NCBI GenBank assembly: GCA_937919685.1
Contig: CALFOM010000024.1
Location: forward strand, 1-36,559
Direction of reading: 5' to 3'
DNA: 36,559 nucleotides
Source of the DNA: an uncultured Phycisphaera sp.
GTDB taxonomy: Bacteria; Planctomycetota; Phycisphaerae; Phycisphaerales; SM1A02
A program made the position numbers and the translations under genes. Under the pieces are notes generated by a model. That model was given only the letters and a program-made list of their open reading frames with translations, made no database searches and was not told the origin of the DNA. Below, piece after piece: positions 8,751 to 17,264 of this stretch; position 1 is the first letter of the stretch, and every line of letters starts with the position of its first letter.

Positions 8751-8829
8751 GTTGGACTCCGAACGAAGTTCACGACGACAGACTCTGGTGCGCGATGCAT
8801 CACAAGAGAACGGCAGAAGTTCTTCGGAA

Positions 8830-9261
8830 TCAGCGTTGGATGATGATGATGCGACGCAGCCATCTCGGGGACCTGGTGGGGTCCTTCGCCAGTGGCGGTT
8901 CACTCTGATATTGGTCAGGTTCGAATCGGTCTTGGGAACAGACGACGACCTCGACCGGCACGTTCATCACGTCGGGAAGGAAGGCAATGGTGTCGAGCGC
9001 GATTCGAAGATCTTGATCGATGGTCGCCGGTGCCTTGAGGCAGCAGCCTTCTCCACATCCGTTGCCGTCGTGGGCCGGCGGGGGAGCATCCGTTCCTTCT
9101 TCGCACTGATGGGCGGAGCAGCAGGATGGAAGCAGTCCGCCGCTCGATTCCGGTCCGGAAAGTGCCGCGGCACTGCGAAGCACGCAACAGCACAACGGCA
9201 TCGCGATCACGAGCGCTGTCGTGACCAAGAGACGCATGAAGTTGTGATGCATGAGACGCAT
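8830..9261 (-). CDS. Small exported Cys-rich protein, first gene of the efflux operon
   Basis: Predicted product of 143 residues that I cannot assign to a named family. A hydrophobic segment (FMRLLVTTALVIAMPLCCC, about 8-26) looks like a signal peptide or lipoprotein signal ending in three consecutive cysteines. Ten cysteines in all are visible (24-26, 47, 48, 53, 69, 73, 74, 108), arranged as SCCSAHQC and GCGEGCC, with a few His nearby. This suggests metal binding or disulfides in the periplasm. The C-terminal half (IDQDLRIALDTIAFLPDVMNVPVEVVV) is ordinary, and the end is basic (RWLRRIIIIQR). The start is uncertain: ATGs at 9261, 9252 and 9237 are all possible and none has a clear Shine-Dalgarno. 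It lies 79 bases before the TolC-like gene and probably leads the operon. A metal sensor, scavenger or chaperone role is inference. Confidence 0.65.
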   Translation of the reverse strand: MRLMHHNFMRLLVTTALVIAMPLCCCVLRSAAALSGPESSGGLLPSCCSAHQCEEGTDAPPPAHDGNGCGEGCCLKAPATIDQDLRIALDTIAFLPDVMNVPVEVVVCSQDRFEPDQYQSEPPLAKDPTRSPRWLRRIIIIQR

Positions 9262-9612
9262 GGAAGGTGAAATGCTCCGGGCGTGGTGTCTGAACGATCA
9301 AGTATATGCGACCGCGTCGACGGAAGGTTGCGAGAATTTGTATCGGACGAGGCCCCTCGGGGTGCATCGGGTCCTTTCCACCCTCTTCTGGAGCCCGGAA
9401 TCCCAGATTGTCGGATCGCGTCGTGGGGTGTTCCGATCAGAGGGATTTCTCAGATTCAGGGCAGGCGGTCTGGTTCGAACGGGTAACTCCAGCCGTCCGG
9501 GAACCCGAGACCCGTTGGCGGTGGACCCCCGGTCGAATCTGAGCATCGGTCGGTGGCTCGGAATCACAGCGGGTACCTTTTGGGGGATCGCCAACTCTTC
9601 GAGGTGCACGCC
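9262..9612. other. Divergent intergenic region between efflux and mannosidase genes
   Basis: About 350 bases with no convincing gene; the ORFs drawn here have no recognisable domains and run into the mannosidase gene. It must hold the promoters for the leftward efflux operon and the rightward alpha-mannosidase. On the minus strand TATACT (bases 9306-9301) is a fair -10 match placed about 40 bases before the Cys-rich gene start, but no good -35 box is visible. A piece near 9471-9481 resembles a tRNA T-loop but no cloverleaf forms around it. Confidence 0.5.
9301..9306 (-). promoter_or_regulatory. Possible -10 box (TATACT) for the efflux operon
   Basis: TATACT on the minus strand differs from the TATAAT consensus at one position and lies about 40 bases before the ATG of the Cys-rich gene. 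The six bases at the expected -35 position (AACCTT) match poorly, so this is only a tentative promoter. Confidence 0.25.
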
Positions 9613-12600
9613 ATGCTTCCCGATCTTGAATACGCCGCTCTTCGATTTGAAACCTTCGCCGACGAGGTGCTTCGACCCGTCGCGACGCCGGTCATGTCCC
9701 CGCTCGAGATCACGGTCGCCCAGTTTGAAGGCCGCCCGACGCACGACGAGATCAGTTCGCTCCCGGATGATGAGTTCGCCCGGGTGGAGACCGGTTGGCG
9801 ATGGGGGCCGGTGTGGAGTACGGCGTGGTTTCGACTCAAGGGTGATCTGCCGGAATCGATGACGGGGCGGGCCGTGCACCTTCGATTCGATTCGGGGACG
9901 GAAGCCTTGCTCTGGCGGGACGGAGCGCCGTTTCATGGCTTCGATTTCAATCGCGATCGGGCCCCGCTTTTCGACTCCGCAGAACACGGAGGATCCGTCG
10001 ATTTACTCGTCGAAGCAGCCTGCAACATGCCCCTCGGAATCTCGACGTTCTGGTGGGATCACCCCGAACTTCATGCTCGCTGGAAGGAAATGAAGCCCGG
10101 CCGTCTCGCCGCGGCGGAACTGGTGGTCTACGACGACCTTGCCTGGCGTTTCGTGGAGGCCTGGGATCTCGCGCGTCGAACGCTGTTGGTCCAGCCGACC
10201 TCTTCGCCGCGAGCCCATCGACTGGAGGCGGGTCTGCGAGAGATTCTGGGGACCATCCCGGCCCACGATCCACGACCCGCCATGGAGGCTCGCTACGACG
10301 ACCTCAAGATCTTGCTTCGTGGTAATGGCCCGGCGAGCGGAACGGGGACGACCTCCATCGCGGTTGGCCATGCCCACATCGACACCGCTTGGCTCTGGCC
10401 GATCGCGGAGACCCGCCGAAAGTGTCTGAGGACCTTTGCCACCGTCGATCGGATCATGGAGCGGTCACCGAATTTTCGATTCCTCTGCAGTCAGGCACAG
10501 CAGTATCAGTGGGTCCGGGAGGATTCTCCCCGGCTCTTTGAGAGAATCGCGACGCGGGTCCGCGAGGGACGCTGGGAACCGGGCGGGGCGATGTGGATCG
10601 AACCGGATTGCAACGCACCCAGCGGCGAGAGCTTCATCCGTCAGATTCTTCACGGGACGGGTTGGTGGCGTGACGCCTTCGGATCCGACGCTCCGCAACG
10701 CCATCTCTACCTTCCGGACACTTTTGGTTTCCCCGCCTCGATGCCTCAGATCATCCGCGGCGCCGGGCTTGACACCTTCATCACCAACAAGATCAGTTGG
10801 TGCGAGCGGAATAAGTTTCCGCATGTCAGTTTCGATTGGGTCGGAATCGACGGGACTTCGGTGCTGACCCACCTGACGCCCGGGCACAACTACAACAGTT
10901 CGATCCTCCCGGCGGATCTGCAGTTCGCCGAACGCAATGTCACCGAACTCGATCACGCCGCGATGCCGACCTGGTTGCAGCCCTATGGCTTCGGCGACGG
11001 CGGGGGCGGTCCGACAGTCGAGCAAACGGAACGCATTGAATTGATGGCAGAGGGTGTGGAGGGTCTTCCCGCGGTCGAGTTTGGTCGGGCCGACGATTTC
11101 TGCGGCCGCCTCCACGACGAGGCCGCCGAACTTCGCGCCGCGGGACGGGAGCCGGCGAAATGGGACGGCGAGCTTTATCTCGAACTTCATCGTGGCACCT
11201 ACACTTCTCATCAGTGGCTTAAGCAGGCCAACGCCGAGGCGGAGTCAGCGTTGCGTGCGATCGAACTGATCGGGTGCGGCACACCGGATGCGACAACGGC
11301 TTCCACGGCGGCGCTGCGTGAGCGACTCGATGCGACGTGGAAACTCGTCCTTTTGAATCAGTTCCACGACATTCTTCCCGGGTCCTCGATCCCAGAGGTC
11401 TATGTCGACGTCCGAGCGCAGTACGAGTCGATTCGATCGGTCTGCAAAGTCGAACTCGACGCCGGTCTCGATCGATGGTCCGCTTCGCTGGATGCCACCG
11501 GTTTCGATCAACCGGTCCTGATCATGAATCCAGCAAGTACACCGCGTGGTGGCGTGGTGAACTTGGGGGGTGAACTGCTCCCGGTCGATTTGGTGCCGGC
11601 GGCTGGTGGAATGCTGGTCGACGCCTCGCGGCTGCATGCAGTCGAGCCGGTGGTGGTGGAGGAGCGATTGATGCGCAACGGCCGCGTCGAAGTGGCCTTC
11701 GACGAATCCGGTCGCGTGATCGAACTTCGGCGAGCCGGCGGGGAATCGGTCAACGGTCGCGATGAACGTGGGCTGGTTCGACCACTGAATCGATTCCGGC
11801 TCTACGAGGATCGGCCTCGTCGCTGGGATGCCTGGGACCTTGACCGCGACTATCACGAGAAGTTCGAGGAAATTCTCAGCGATGCGGCTCGGCATGCGGT
11901 CATCGATTCAGGACCGTTTCGCGGTGCGATCGAATTCGAACATGCGATCGGTCGGTCCAGTCGACTGGTGGTGCGTTACGTACTCGATGCCGGTGCGGAT
12001 CGACTCGATGTGCAACTGCTCGTCGACTGGCAGGAGGATCGGACGCTGCTTCGCGCCGAGTTCCCGACGGGGATCCGGGCTCGCAGTGCGACCTTTGGAA
12101 TTCCGTTCGGAGCCATCGAGCGAGCCACGCATCGGAATACTTCTTGGGAGGAGGCCCGATTCGAAGTGCCGGGTCGACGATGGATGGATCTCTCCCAGCC
12201 CGGGCTTGGCCTCGCGGTGCTCGATGCGGGCATCGTGGGGCGGAATGCACATCAGTCGACGCTCGGCCTAAGCCTGCTTCGAAGTCCGGGGTTCCCCGAC
12301 CCGACTTGCGATCGCGGAACCCATCGTCTCGCGTACGCCTTGATGCCGCACTGCGGTGATCGCTTTGCCGCAGGGGTCGATGCTGAGGCGGAGGCATTCG
12401 CGGAACCACTGGTGGTCCGGCGGCTGAAGTCGGGCGAGGCCTCCGCGGGCGGCGTCGATCGGATTCGTCCGATCGTCATCGAAATCGGCGGCGCGGCGGC
12501 GGTCGAAATCGTCGCTCTGAAGCCGGCCGAGGACGGCGACGGCGTGGTGCTGCGAATCGTCGAGAAGCACGGCGGTTCCGGAACGGCGACGATTCGCGTG

Positions 12601-12744
12601 CCCGGTTGGGGCGATCCCGCGCCGGTGGATCTCCGTGAGCGTCCGGTGAACCCGGATGCGAAGTTCGAGGTGCGTGCCGACGGTGGATTCGAGTTGCCGC
12701 TTCGTCCCTTCGGGATCGAGTCGATCCGACTCCGAAAACGATGA
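9613..12744 (+). CDS. Alpha-mannosidase, glycoside hydrolase family 38
   Basis: Large cytoplasmic retaining alpha-mannosidase of 1043 residues, close to the usual bacterial GH38 length. The ATG at 9613 is chosen over the ORF-track start at 9553 because GAGG sits eight bases upstream. The zinc-binding motif HAHIDTAWLWP is at residues 253-263 and the catalytic nucleophile is Asp369 in YLPDTFGFPASMPQI. A helical N-terminal region (1-240) precedes the catalytic domain (about 245-510). The helical middle domain contains LYLELHRGTYTSHQWLK and LLNQFHDILPGSSIPEVY, both family hallmarks, and beta-sandwich domains fill the C-terminal half. There is no signal peptide, so substrates must be imported. The symporter and beta-mannosidase downstream on the same strand suggest they act together on mannose-containing oligosaccharides. 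The exact linkage preference cannot be read. Confidence 0.95.
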   Translation: MLPDLEYAALRFETFADEVLRPVATPVMSPLEITVAQFEGRPTHDEISSLPDDEFARVETGWRWGPVWSTAWFRLKGDLPESMTGRAVHLRFDSGTEALLWRDGAPFHGFDFNRDRAPLFDSAEHGGSVDLLVEAACNMPLGISTFWWDHPELHARWKEMKPGRLAAAELVVYDDLAWRFVEAWDLARRTLLVQPTSSPRAHRLEAGLREILGTIPAHDPRPAMEARYDDLKILLRGNGPASGTGTTSIAVGHAHIDTAWLWPIAETRRKCLRTFATVDRIMERSPNFRFLCSQAQQYQWVREDSPRLFERIATRVREGRWEPGGAMWIEPDCNAPSGESFIRQILHGTGWWRDAFGSDAPQRHLYLPDTFGFPASMPQIIRGAGLDTFITNKISWCERNKFPHVSFDWVGIDGTSVLTHLTPGHNYNSSILPADLQFAERNVTELDHAAMPTWLQPYGFGDGGGGPTVEQTERIELMAEGVEGLPAVEFGRADDFCGRLHDEAAELRAAGREPAKWDGELYLELHRGTYTSHQWLKQANAEAESALRAIELIGCGTPDATTASTAALRERLDATWKLVLLNQFHDILPGSSIPEVYVDVRAQYESIRSVCKVELDAGLDRWSASLDATGFDQPVLIMNPASTPRGGVVNLGGELLPVDLVPAAGGMLVDASRLHAVEPVVVEERLMRNGRVEVAFDESGRVIELRRAGGESVNGRDERGLVRPLNRFRLYEDRPRRWDAWDLDRDYHEKFEEILSDAARHAVIDSGPFRGAIEFEHAIGRSSRLVVRYVLDAGADRLDVQLLVDWQEDRTLLRAEFPTGIRARSATFGIPFGAIERATHRNTSWEEARFEVPGRRWMDLSQPGLGLAVLDAGIVGRNAHQSTLGLSLLRSPGFPDPTCDRGTHRLAYALMPHCGDRFAAGVDAEAEAFAEPLVVRRLKSGEASAGGVDRIRPIVIEIGGAAAVEIVALKPAEDGDGVVLRIVEKHGGSGTATIRVPGWGDPAPVDLRERPVNPDAKFEVRADGGFELPLRPFGIESIRLRKR

Positions 12745-12847
12745 GCACCGTCGGGTTCCATCCTCCTTGTCTCACGTCTTCGGTATGCTTCCGCGACGAC
12801 GACTGGTCGGTCGTTCGAATCGTGAAATCGAAAACGGAGTTCGACGA

Positions 12848-13270
12848 ATGAGTTTGATCGAGTGCGGGCCGGAGGGCCTCGAGGAAGCCGTGGACGCCTT
12901 CTATGCCGGACTGCTTGCGATGTTCGGTGGTGACGCCGCACCCATGAAGGCGGCGTGGTGGCACGACGCCGACGTCTCGTACATGGGGCCCGGCGGCGAC
13001 CATCGCATCGGCTGGGACGAGGTCGCCGCCGAATGCGAGCGCCAGGCGGGTCTCCATCTCGGTGGCCAGGTGTCTCCCGAGCGGCGCCATGTCATGCAGG
13101 GCGAGGATCTCGCGGTGTTCACCTGCGTCGAAACCGGTGCGAACGTGGTCGACGGAACACCCGCCCCGGTCTCGATTCGCGCGTCGACGGTGCTTCGCAA
13201 GCGGAACGGATCCTGGAAGGTTGTCGCGCACCAGTCGGACCGGTTGGATCACGTCGCGATCACTTCCTAG
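12848..13270 (+). CDS. NTF2/SnoaL-like fold protein (DUF4440-type)
   Basis: Small protein of 140 residues. The ORF track extends it upstream, but the ATG at 12848 has GGAG eight bases before it and lies just after the mannosidase gene. The features fit the cone-shaped NTF2-like fold. An N-terminal helix pair (LEEAVDAFYAGLLAMFGGDAAPM) is followed by WWHDADVSYMGPGGDHRIGWDEV and by beta strands ending in VLRKRNGSWKVVAHQSDRLD, a common DUF4440/SnoaL ending in which a strand carries W-K-V-V-A-H. Members range from small-molecule isomerases and hydrolases to binding proteins, so no reaction can be assigned. There is no signal peptide. It sits 103 bases after the alpha-mannosidase and 80 before sbcB; whether it belongs to sugar use or is independent is not clear. 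Confidence 0.8.
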   Translation: MSLIECGPEGLEEAVDAFYAGLLAMFGGDAAPMKAAWWHDADVSYMGPGGDHRIGWDEVAAECERQAGLHLGGQVSPERRHVMQGEDLAVFTCVETGANVVDGTPAPVSIRASTVLRKRNGSWKVVAHQSDRLDHVAITS

Positions 13271-13350
13271 CGGTCCGATCCCACGGTGGACGAACGTTCA
13301 CGATCCGCATCGTCCCTCGGAATCCGGTTAGGGTCGTCCTCGGAGGCCGC

Positions 13351-14844
13351 ATGCAAGACGAGACCATCCTTTGGTTCGACTTCGAGACCTTCGGCTCGCT
13401 GAGCCGTCCTTGGGATAAGGGTCGATCGGGTCCCTATCGTCGTCGCGATCGGCCTTCCCAATTTGGCGCGATCCGCACCGATCTCGATCTCCTGCCCGTG
13501 GGCGATCCGATCGAAATCCGATGTACGCCGCCGATTGACGAGCCGCCGTCGATCGGCGCGTGTCTGGTCACGGGGATCGGACCGCAGGACACGATTGAGG
13601 ATGGCGACCCGGAGCATGTGTTCTTCGAGAAGGTGCTCGAGGAGATGTCGACACCGGGATCGATCTGCACCGGTTGGAACAGTCTCGGGTACGACGACGA
13701 CATCATTCGATTCGGCGCTTGGCGGAATCTCCTGCCCACCTACGACCGCGAATGGAAGCATGGCAATCGTCGATTCGATTTGATGGCCGCGTTCCGGATG
13801 GCCTGGAGCACAGGCCGGCACGAAGGCATCGAATGGCCGACCTATGAGGATGGCTCGCTCTCGCTCCGACTCGGGGAGCTTGCCTCTGCCAACGGTATTT
13901 CAGAGCACGCCGAGAGTGCCCACGATGCGCTGGGCGATGTTCGAGCCACGATCGAAATGGCCCGAAGACTTCGCGAATCGAACGGACGACTCTGGGATCA
14001 TGCGATCTCGATGGGCATCAAGGACAAGGTCAAGAAGATCGTCGACAAACCGGGGCAGCCGTTCTTTATGTCGGTTCCCGGCCTTGGCGCTGCTCGGGGA
14101 CACGGAACGGTCGGGGTCGTGGTGGCGAGCGACGGGAGGAACGAGCGGGTGGTCATCGATCTGCACGGCGATCCCGCGGAGATTCTTGCCCTTGAACCGA
14201 GGCAGGTCCATGCACGATTCCATGGCATCTCGGAGGATGGTGAACGAATTCCGGTCCGGAGGCTCCGGGTCAACAGCGTCCCGATGGTGGCGCCCGCGGA
14301 GGTGCTCACCCGCAATCCCCAGGCACTCGCCGCGACGGGGCTCGACGAATCGATGATCTCGGAGCGATTGGACTTCGTTCGAGCCAACCGGGCCGCGATC
14401 ACCGAACGCCTCCGACTCGTGATGGACGATCGACCGGCGGACAACGACGATCAGATCGATGCCGAGGAGCAACTCTACGGCCGGTTCGTCGGTGATGGCG
14501 ATGGCGTCGCGATGGCGCGAGCGAGAACGGGCGGCCCAGAGGAACTCCGCCGATTCATTCGAGCCACCAGTGACGAGCGACTCGAGGAACTCGCGTTCCG
14601 ATTCCTCGCCCGCGTTCATCCGGAATCGCTGGACTCGGAGGAACAGGCCCGTTGGGATCTCCATCGACAAGATCGACTGACCGGGCCCGGTGGCGGTGGC
14701 TTGCCGCGAGCCGTGGAGTCCCTGCGGGCCATCGAGGTTGCGCGGGCGGAGGGGTCGGCGGACGGCCGGATGCTCCACGATGTCGAGGCATGGACCCGTG
14801 GTATGGCGGAATCGGTCGGTCTTGAACTCCCCCCGTCGACGTGA
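13351..14844 (+). CDS. sbcB: Exodeoxyribonuclease I
   Basis: Cytoplasmic 3'-to-5' single-strand DNA exonuclease of 497 residues, used in recombination and repair. Motif I is FDFETFG with Asp10 and Glu12. The third exonuclease motif AHDALGDVRATI contains His191 and Asp196, the H-x4-D arrangement of DEDDh nucleases, and is very close to that of E. coli SbcB. ICTGWNSLGYDDDIIRFGAWRNLLPTYDREW matches the second motif region. The C-terminal half fits the SH3-like and helical extension of ExoI (DLHGDPAEILAL, FVRANRAAITERL, DEEQ-like AEEQLYGRFVGDGD). The ATG at 13351 follows CGGAGG; the ORF-track start at 12955 overlaps the preceding gene and is a shadow extension. Its place between mannosidase and transporter genes is unusual; the intact motifs indicate a working enzyme. 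Confidence 0.95.
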   Translation: MQDETILWFDFETFGSLSRPWDKGRSGPYRRRDRPSQFGAIRTDLDLLPVGDPIEIRCTPPIDEPPSIGACLVTGIGPQDTIEDGDPEHVFFEKVLEEMSTPGSICTGWNSLGYDDDIIRFGAWRNLLPTYDREWKHGNRRFDLMAAFRMAWSTGRHEGIEWPTYEDGSLSLRLGELASANGISEHAESAHDALGDVRATIEMARRLRESNGRLWDHAISMGIKDKVKKIVDKPGQPFFMSVPGLGAARGHGTVGVVVASDGRNERVVIDLHGDPAEILALEPRQVHARFHGISEDGERIPVRRLRVNSVPMVAPAEVLTRNPQALAATGLDESMISERLDFVRANRAAITERLRLVMDDRPADNDDQIDAEEQLYGRFVGDGDGVAMARARTGGPEELRRFIRATSDERLEELAFRFLARVHPESLDSEEQARWDLHRQDRLTGPGGGGLPRAVESLRAIEVARAEGSADGRMLHDVEAWTRGMAESVGLELPPST

Positions 14845-14882
14845 GGGAAGTGAATGACGCGGGTCGCGAGTAGGATCTTGAC

Positions 14883-17264
14883 GTGCATCTCTCCACGCTT
14901 GACTGGACGATTCTCGCCGTCTTCTTCACGCTGCTTCTCGTGGCGGCGATCGCCACCAACAGATATGCCCGCTCGGTATCCGGCTTCCTCGCCGCGAATC
15001 GTTGCGCCGGCCGCTATCTGATCGCGGTCAGTTACGGCATGGCCCAACTCGGCGTGATCTCGCTGGTCTGGTTCTGGCAGCAGTACTACGACGTTGGATT
15101 CACCAGCATTTGGTGGGGTTTCATGGAGAACCCCGCGATGATTCTCATCGCGCTTTCGGGCTGGGTCGTCTACCGATTCCGGCAGACCCGTGCCCTCACC
15201 ATGGCGCAGTTCTTTGAGATCCGCTACTCCCGGAGATTCCGCGTCTTCGCGGGATTGGTCGCCTTTCTCTCTGGCATTATCAATTACGGGATCTTCCCGG
15301 CGGTGGCGGCGCGTTTCTTCATCGCACTCTGCGGACTTCCGACCGAGATGGCCGTCGGTCCCTGGGTGGTGCCGACGTTCGCGATCCTGATGGCGGTGAT
15401 GCTCGCGACGGCACTGTTCTTCGTATTCATCGGTGGTCAGGTCGCGGTGATCGTCACGGACTTTCTGCAAGGCACCTTCGGCCAGATCGTTTTTCTCGGG
15501 GTGATGTTGTTCCTGCTGACCACCTACTCATGGGGCGAGATCGGAGAGACCCTGCTCGCCGCGCCCGAAGGGCGGTCGATGGTCAATCCCTTCGATCTTG
15601 GGCAGGAAGAGCAGTTCAACGCGTTCTACTGGGTGATCAGTGTGATCGTGCTGTTCTACGGGATGCTTGGCTGGCAGGGGACGTCGGGGTACAACGCGGC
15701 TGCCATCGATGCCCATGAAGCGAAAATGGCGAACATCCTGAACGGATGGCGGTTCCGGGTCCTGCTGCTGATCACGCTGGTGCTTCCGATCTGCATCCGG
15801 GTCGTGATGACCTCGCCCGAGCACGCGGCGGCGGCGGCGGAGGTGCAGGCGATCATCGCCGCACAGCCCGCCAACGGCGCCGACCCCGCCGTCCTGTCGA
15901 GTGAATTGAGAACGCCGGCGGCGGTGAGCGTCATGCTTCCGTCCGGTCTGCTGGGGCTGTTCGCCGCGGCCTTGCTCGGAGCGTTCATCTCCACCAACGA
16001 CACCTATCTCCACTCCTGGGGATCGATCTTCATCCAGGATGTGGTTCTTCCGTTCCGCAAGCGCCCGCTCTCTGCGCGGGCGCACCTCTGGCTGCTTCGA
16101 AGCTCCATCTTCGGAGTCGCGATTTTCGCCTTCTGCTTCAGCCTTTGGTACACGCCGAATCAATACGTCGCCATGTTCCTAGCGCTGACCGGCGCCATCT
16201 TCGTGGGCGGTGCCGGAAGCGCCATCATCGGCGGTTTGTACTGGCGTCGGGCGACGACGGCCGGGGCCTGGGCCGCCATGATCTCGGGAATGTCCCTCGC
16301 GGGGTTCGGCGTGGTCGTCAAACAGATGAACGAGCCCCTGATTCATCCGGGCGGTGTCCTGACGATCACCTTTGATTCCGAAAACGATGATCGAGAAACG
16401 GTTCTCCTCGGCGACATCGTGAGCGACGGAGGAGTACGGGAACTCCCGGAGCGAGACCTTCGATTCCGGATCGATGCAGTTCAATCTTCCGACGGAGATC
16501 GTGGTGCCGAGGTCGGGATCACTTTCGTTGACGCAGCGGATGCGCCTCTGGTCACCTGGTCCCTTTCGTCGGGTGATTCCCCGGAGACGAGTCGGCGGAT
16601 GCCCGCTGGAGGTTCCGCGGGGTTCGACCTACGCGAGCCGCGGGTGGGGTGGCTCGGTGCGATAAGCCGTGTTGCCTCATACGTGCGCAACGAGATGAGC
16701 GGCCAGGTCCTGACTTTTTGGTCGATCGCGATCTCCATCGGCCTCTTCGTCGTCGTCTCAATCCTGACCAGCCGGGAGCCCTTCGATCTCGACCGCATGC
16801 TGCATCGCGGTATCCATGCCGATTCGCAGTCCGGCGGCGGTGATGAGCGGCCGGTTCGATGGTACGAACGCCTTGGATTCGGCCATGAGATGACGCGGTG
16901 GGACCGGATCGTCACGGCAGTCACCATTGCTTGGCCAATTTTCTTCACGCTGGTGTTTGCCGTTGGATTGGCCTGGTATTTCGCGGCCCCTGTCATGCAA
17001 TGGCCTCAGATCTCGGACGAGGCCTGGGTCGAGGCTTGGGGCTGGTGGCTTTGGTTTGCAATCGCGACGGCGATGGTCGTCACGGTCTGGTTCACCATCG
17101 GCGGGTTTCGCGACCTTGTCCGGATGTTCCGGTTGATGGGACAAGTGCAGGCCGATGAACGCGACGATGGTCGGGTGATCGGACATGTGAATGCCGATGA
17201 GATCGAAGCCGGAGCGGCGGAGGGTCGGACTCCGTCCCCGACGGACCGCGAAAGGAAATCATGA
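14883..17264 (+). CDS. Sodium:solute symporter (SSS family), enlarged, GTG start
   Basis: Inner-membrane sodium-coupled transporter of 793 residues, well above the usual 500-600. GTG at 14883 is the start, with AGGA seven bases upstream. The N-terminal portion has the SSS core: DWTILAVFFTLLLVAAIATNRYARSVSGFLAANR, then IALSGWVVYRFRQTRALTMAQFFEIRYSRRFRVFAG, then about a dozen hydrophobic segments including LLGLFAAALLGAFISTNDTYLHSWGSIFIQD, the usual sodium-site region. Between about 500 and 590 is a predicted non-membrane insert (TFDSENDDRETVLLGDIVSDGG...), beta-rich and polar, probably outside the membrane. Three or so further helices and a charged tail follow. The stop overlaps the beta-mannosidase start by ATGA. 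Import of mannosides or mannose-containing oligosaccharides is inferred from the neighbours. Confidence 0.9.
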   Translation: MHLSTLDWTILAVFFTLLLVAAIATNRYARSVSGFLAANRCAGRYLIAVSYGMAQLGVISLVWFWQQYYDVGFTSIWWGFMENPAMILIALSGWVVYRFRQTRALTMAQFFEIRYSRRFRVFAGLVAFLSGIINYGIFPAVAARFFIALCGLPTEMAVGPWVVPTFAILMAVMLATALFFVFIGGQVAVIVTDFLQGTFGQIVFLGVMLFLLTTYSWGEIGETLLAAPEGRSMVNPFDLGQEEQFNAFYWVISVIVLFYGMLGWQGTSGYNAAAIDAHEAKMANILNGWRFRVLLLITLVLPICIRVVMTSPEHAAAAAEVQAIIAAQPANGADPAVLSSELRTPAAVSVMLPSGLLGLFAAALLGAFISTNDTYLHSWGSIFIQDVVLPFRKRPLSARAHLWLLRSSIFGVAIFAFCFSLWYTPNQYVAMFLALTGAIFVGGAGSAIIGGLYWRRATTAGAWAAMISGMSLAGFGVVVKQMNEPLIHPGGVLTITFDSENDDRETVLLGDIVSDGGVRELPERDLRFRIDAVQSSDGDRGAEVGITFVDAADAPLVTWSLSSGDSPETSRRMPAGGSAGFDLREPRVGWLGAISRVASYVRNEMSGQVLTFWSIAISIGLFVVVSILTSREPFDLDRMLHRGIHADSQSGGGDERPVRWYERLGFGHEMTRWDRIVTAVTIAWPIFFTLVFAVGLAWYFAAPVMQWPQISDEAWVEAWGWWLWFAIATAMVVTVWFTIGGFRDLVRMFRLMGQVQADERDDGRVIGHVNADEIEAGAAEGRTPSPTDRERKS

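Noticed and set aside
9460-9545. tRNA-like stretch containing GGTTCGAAC
   Set aside because: The T-loop-like string is not flanked by pairing T-stem bases, and no acceptor, anticodon or D arm could be drawn on either strand.
9298-9987. Minus-strand ORF of 229 residues in the divergent gap
   Set aside because: It runs antisense into the GH38 gene and has Arg/Pro-rich shadow composition; no motif or ribosome site supports it.
12955-13350. N-terminal extension of the exonuclease I ORF
   Set aside because: It overlaps the NTF2-like gene in another frame and is Arg-rich; FDFETFG lies right after the ATG at 13351, as expected for the family.
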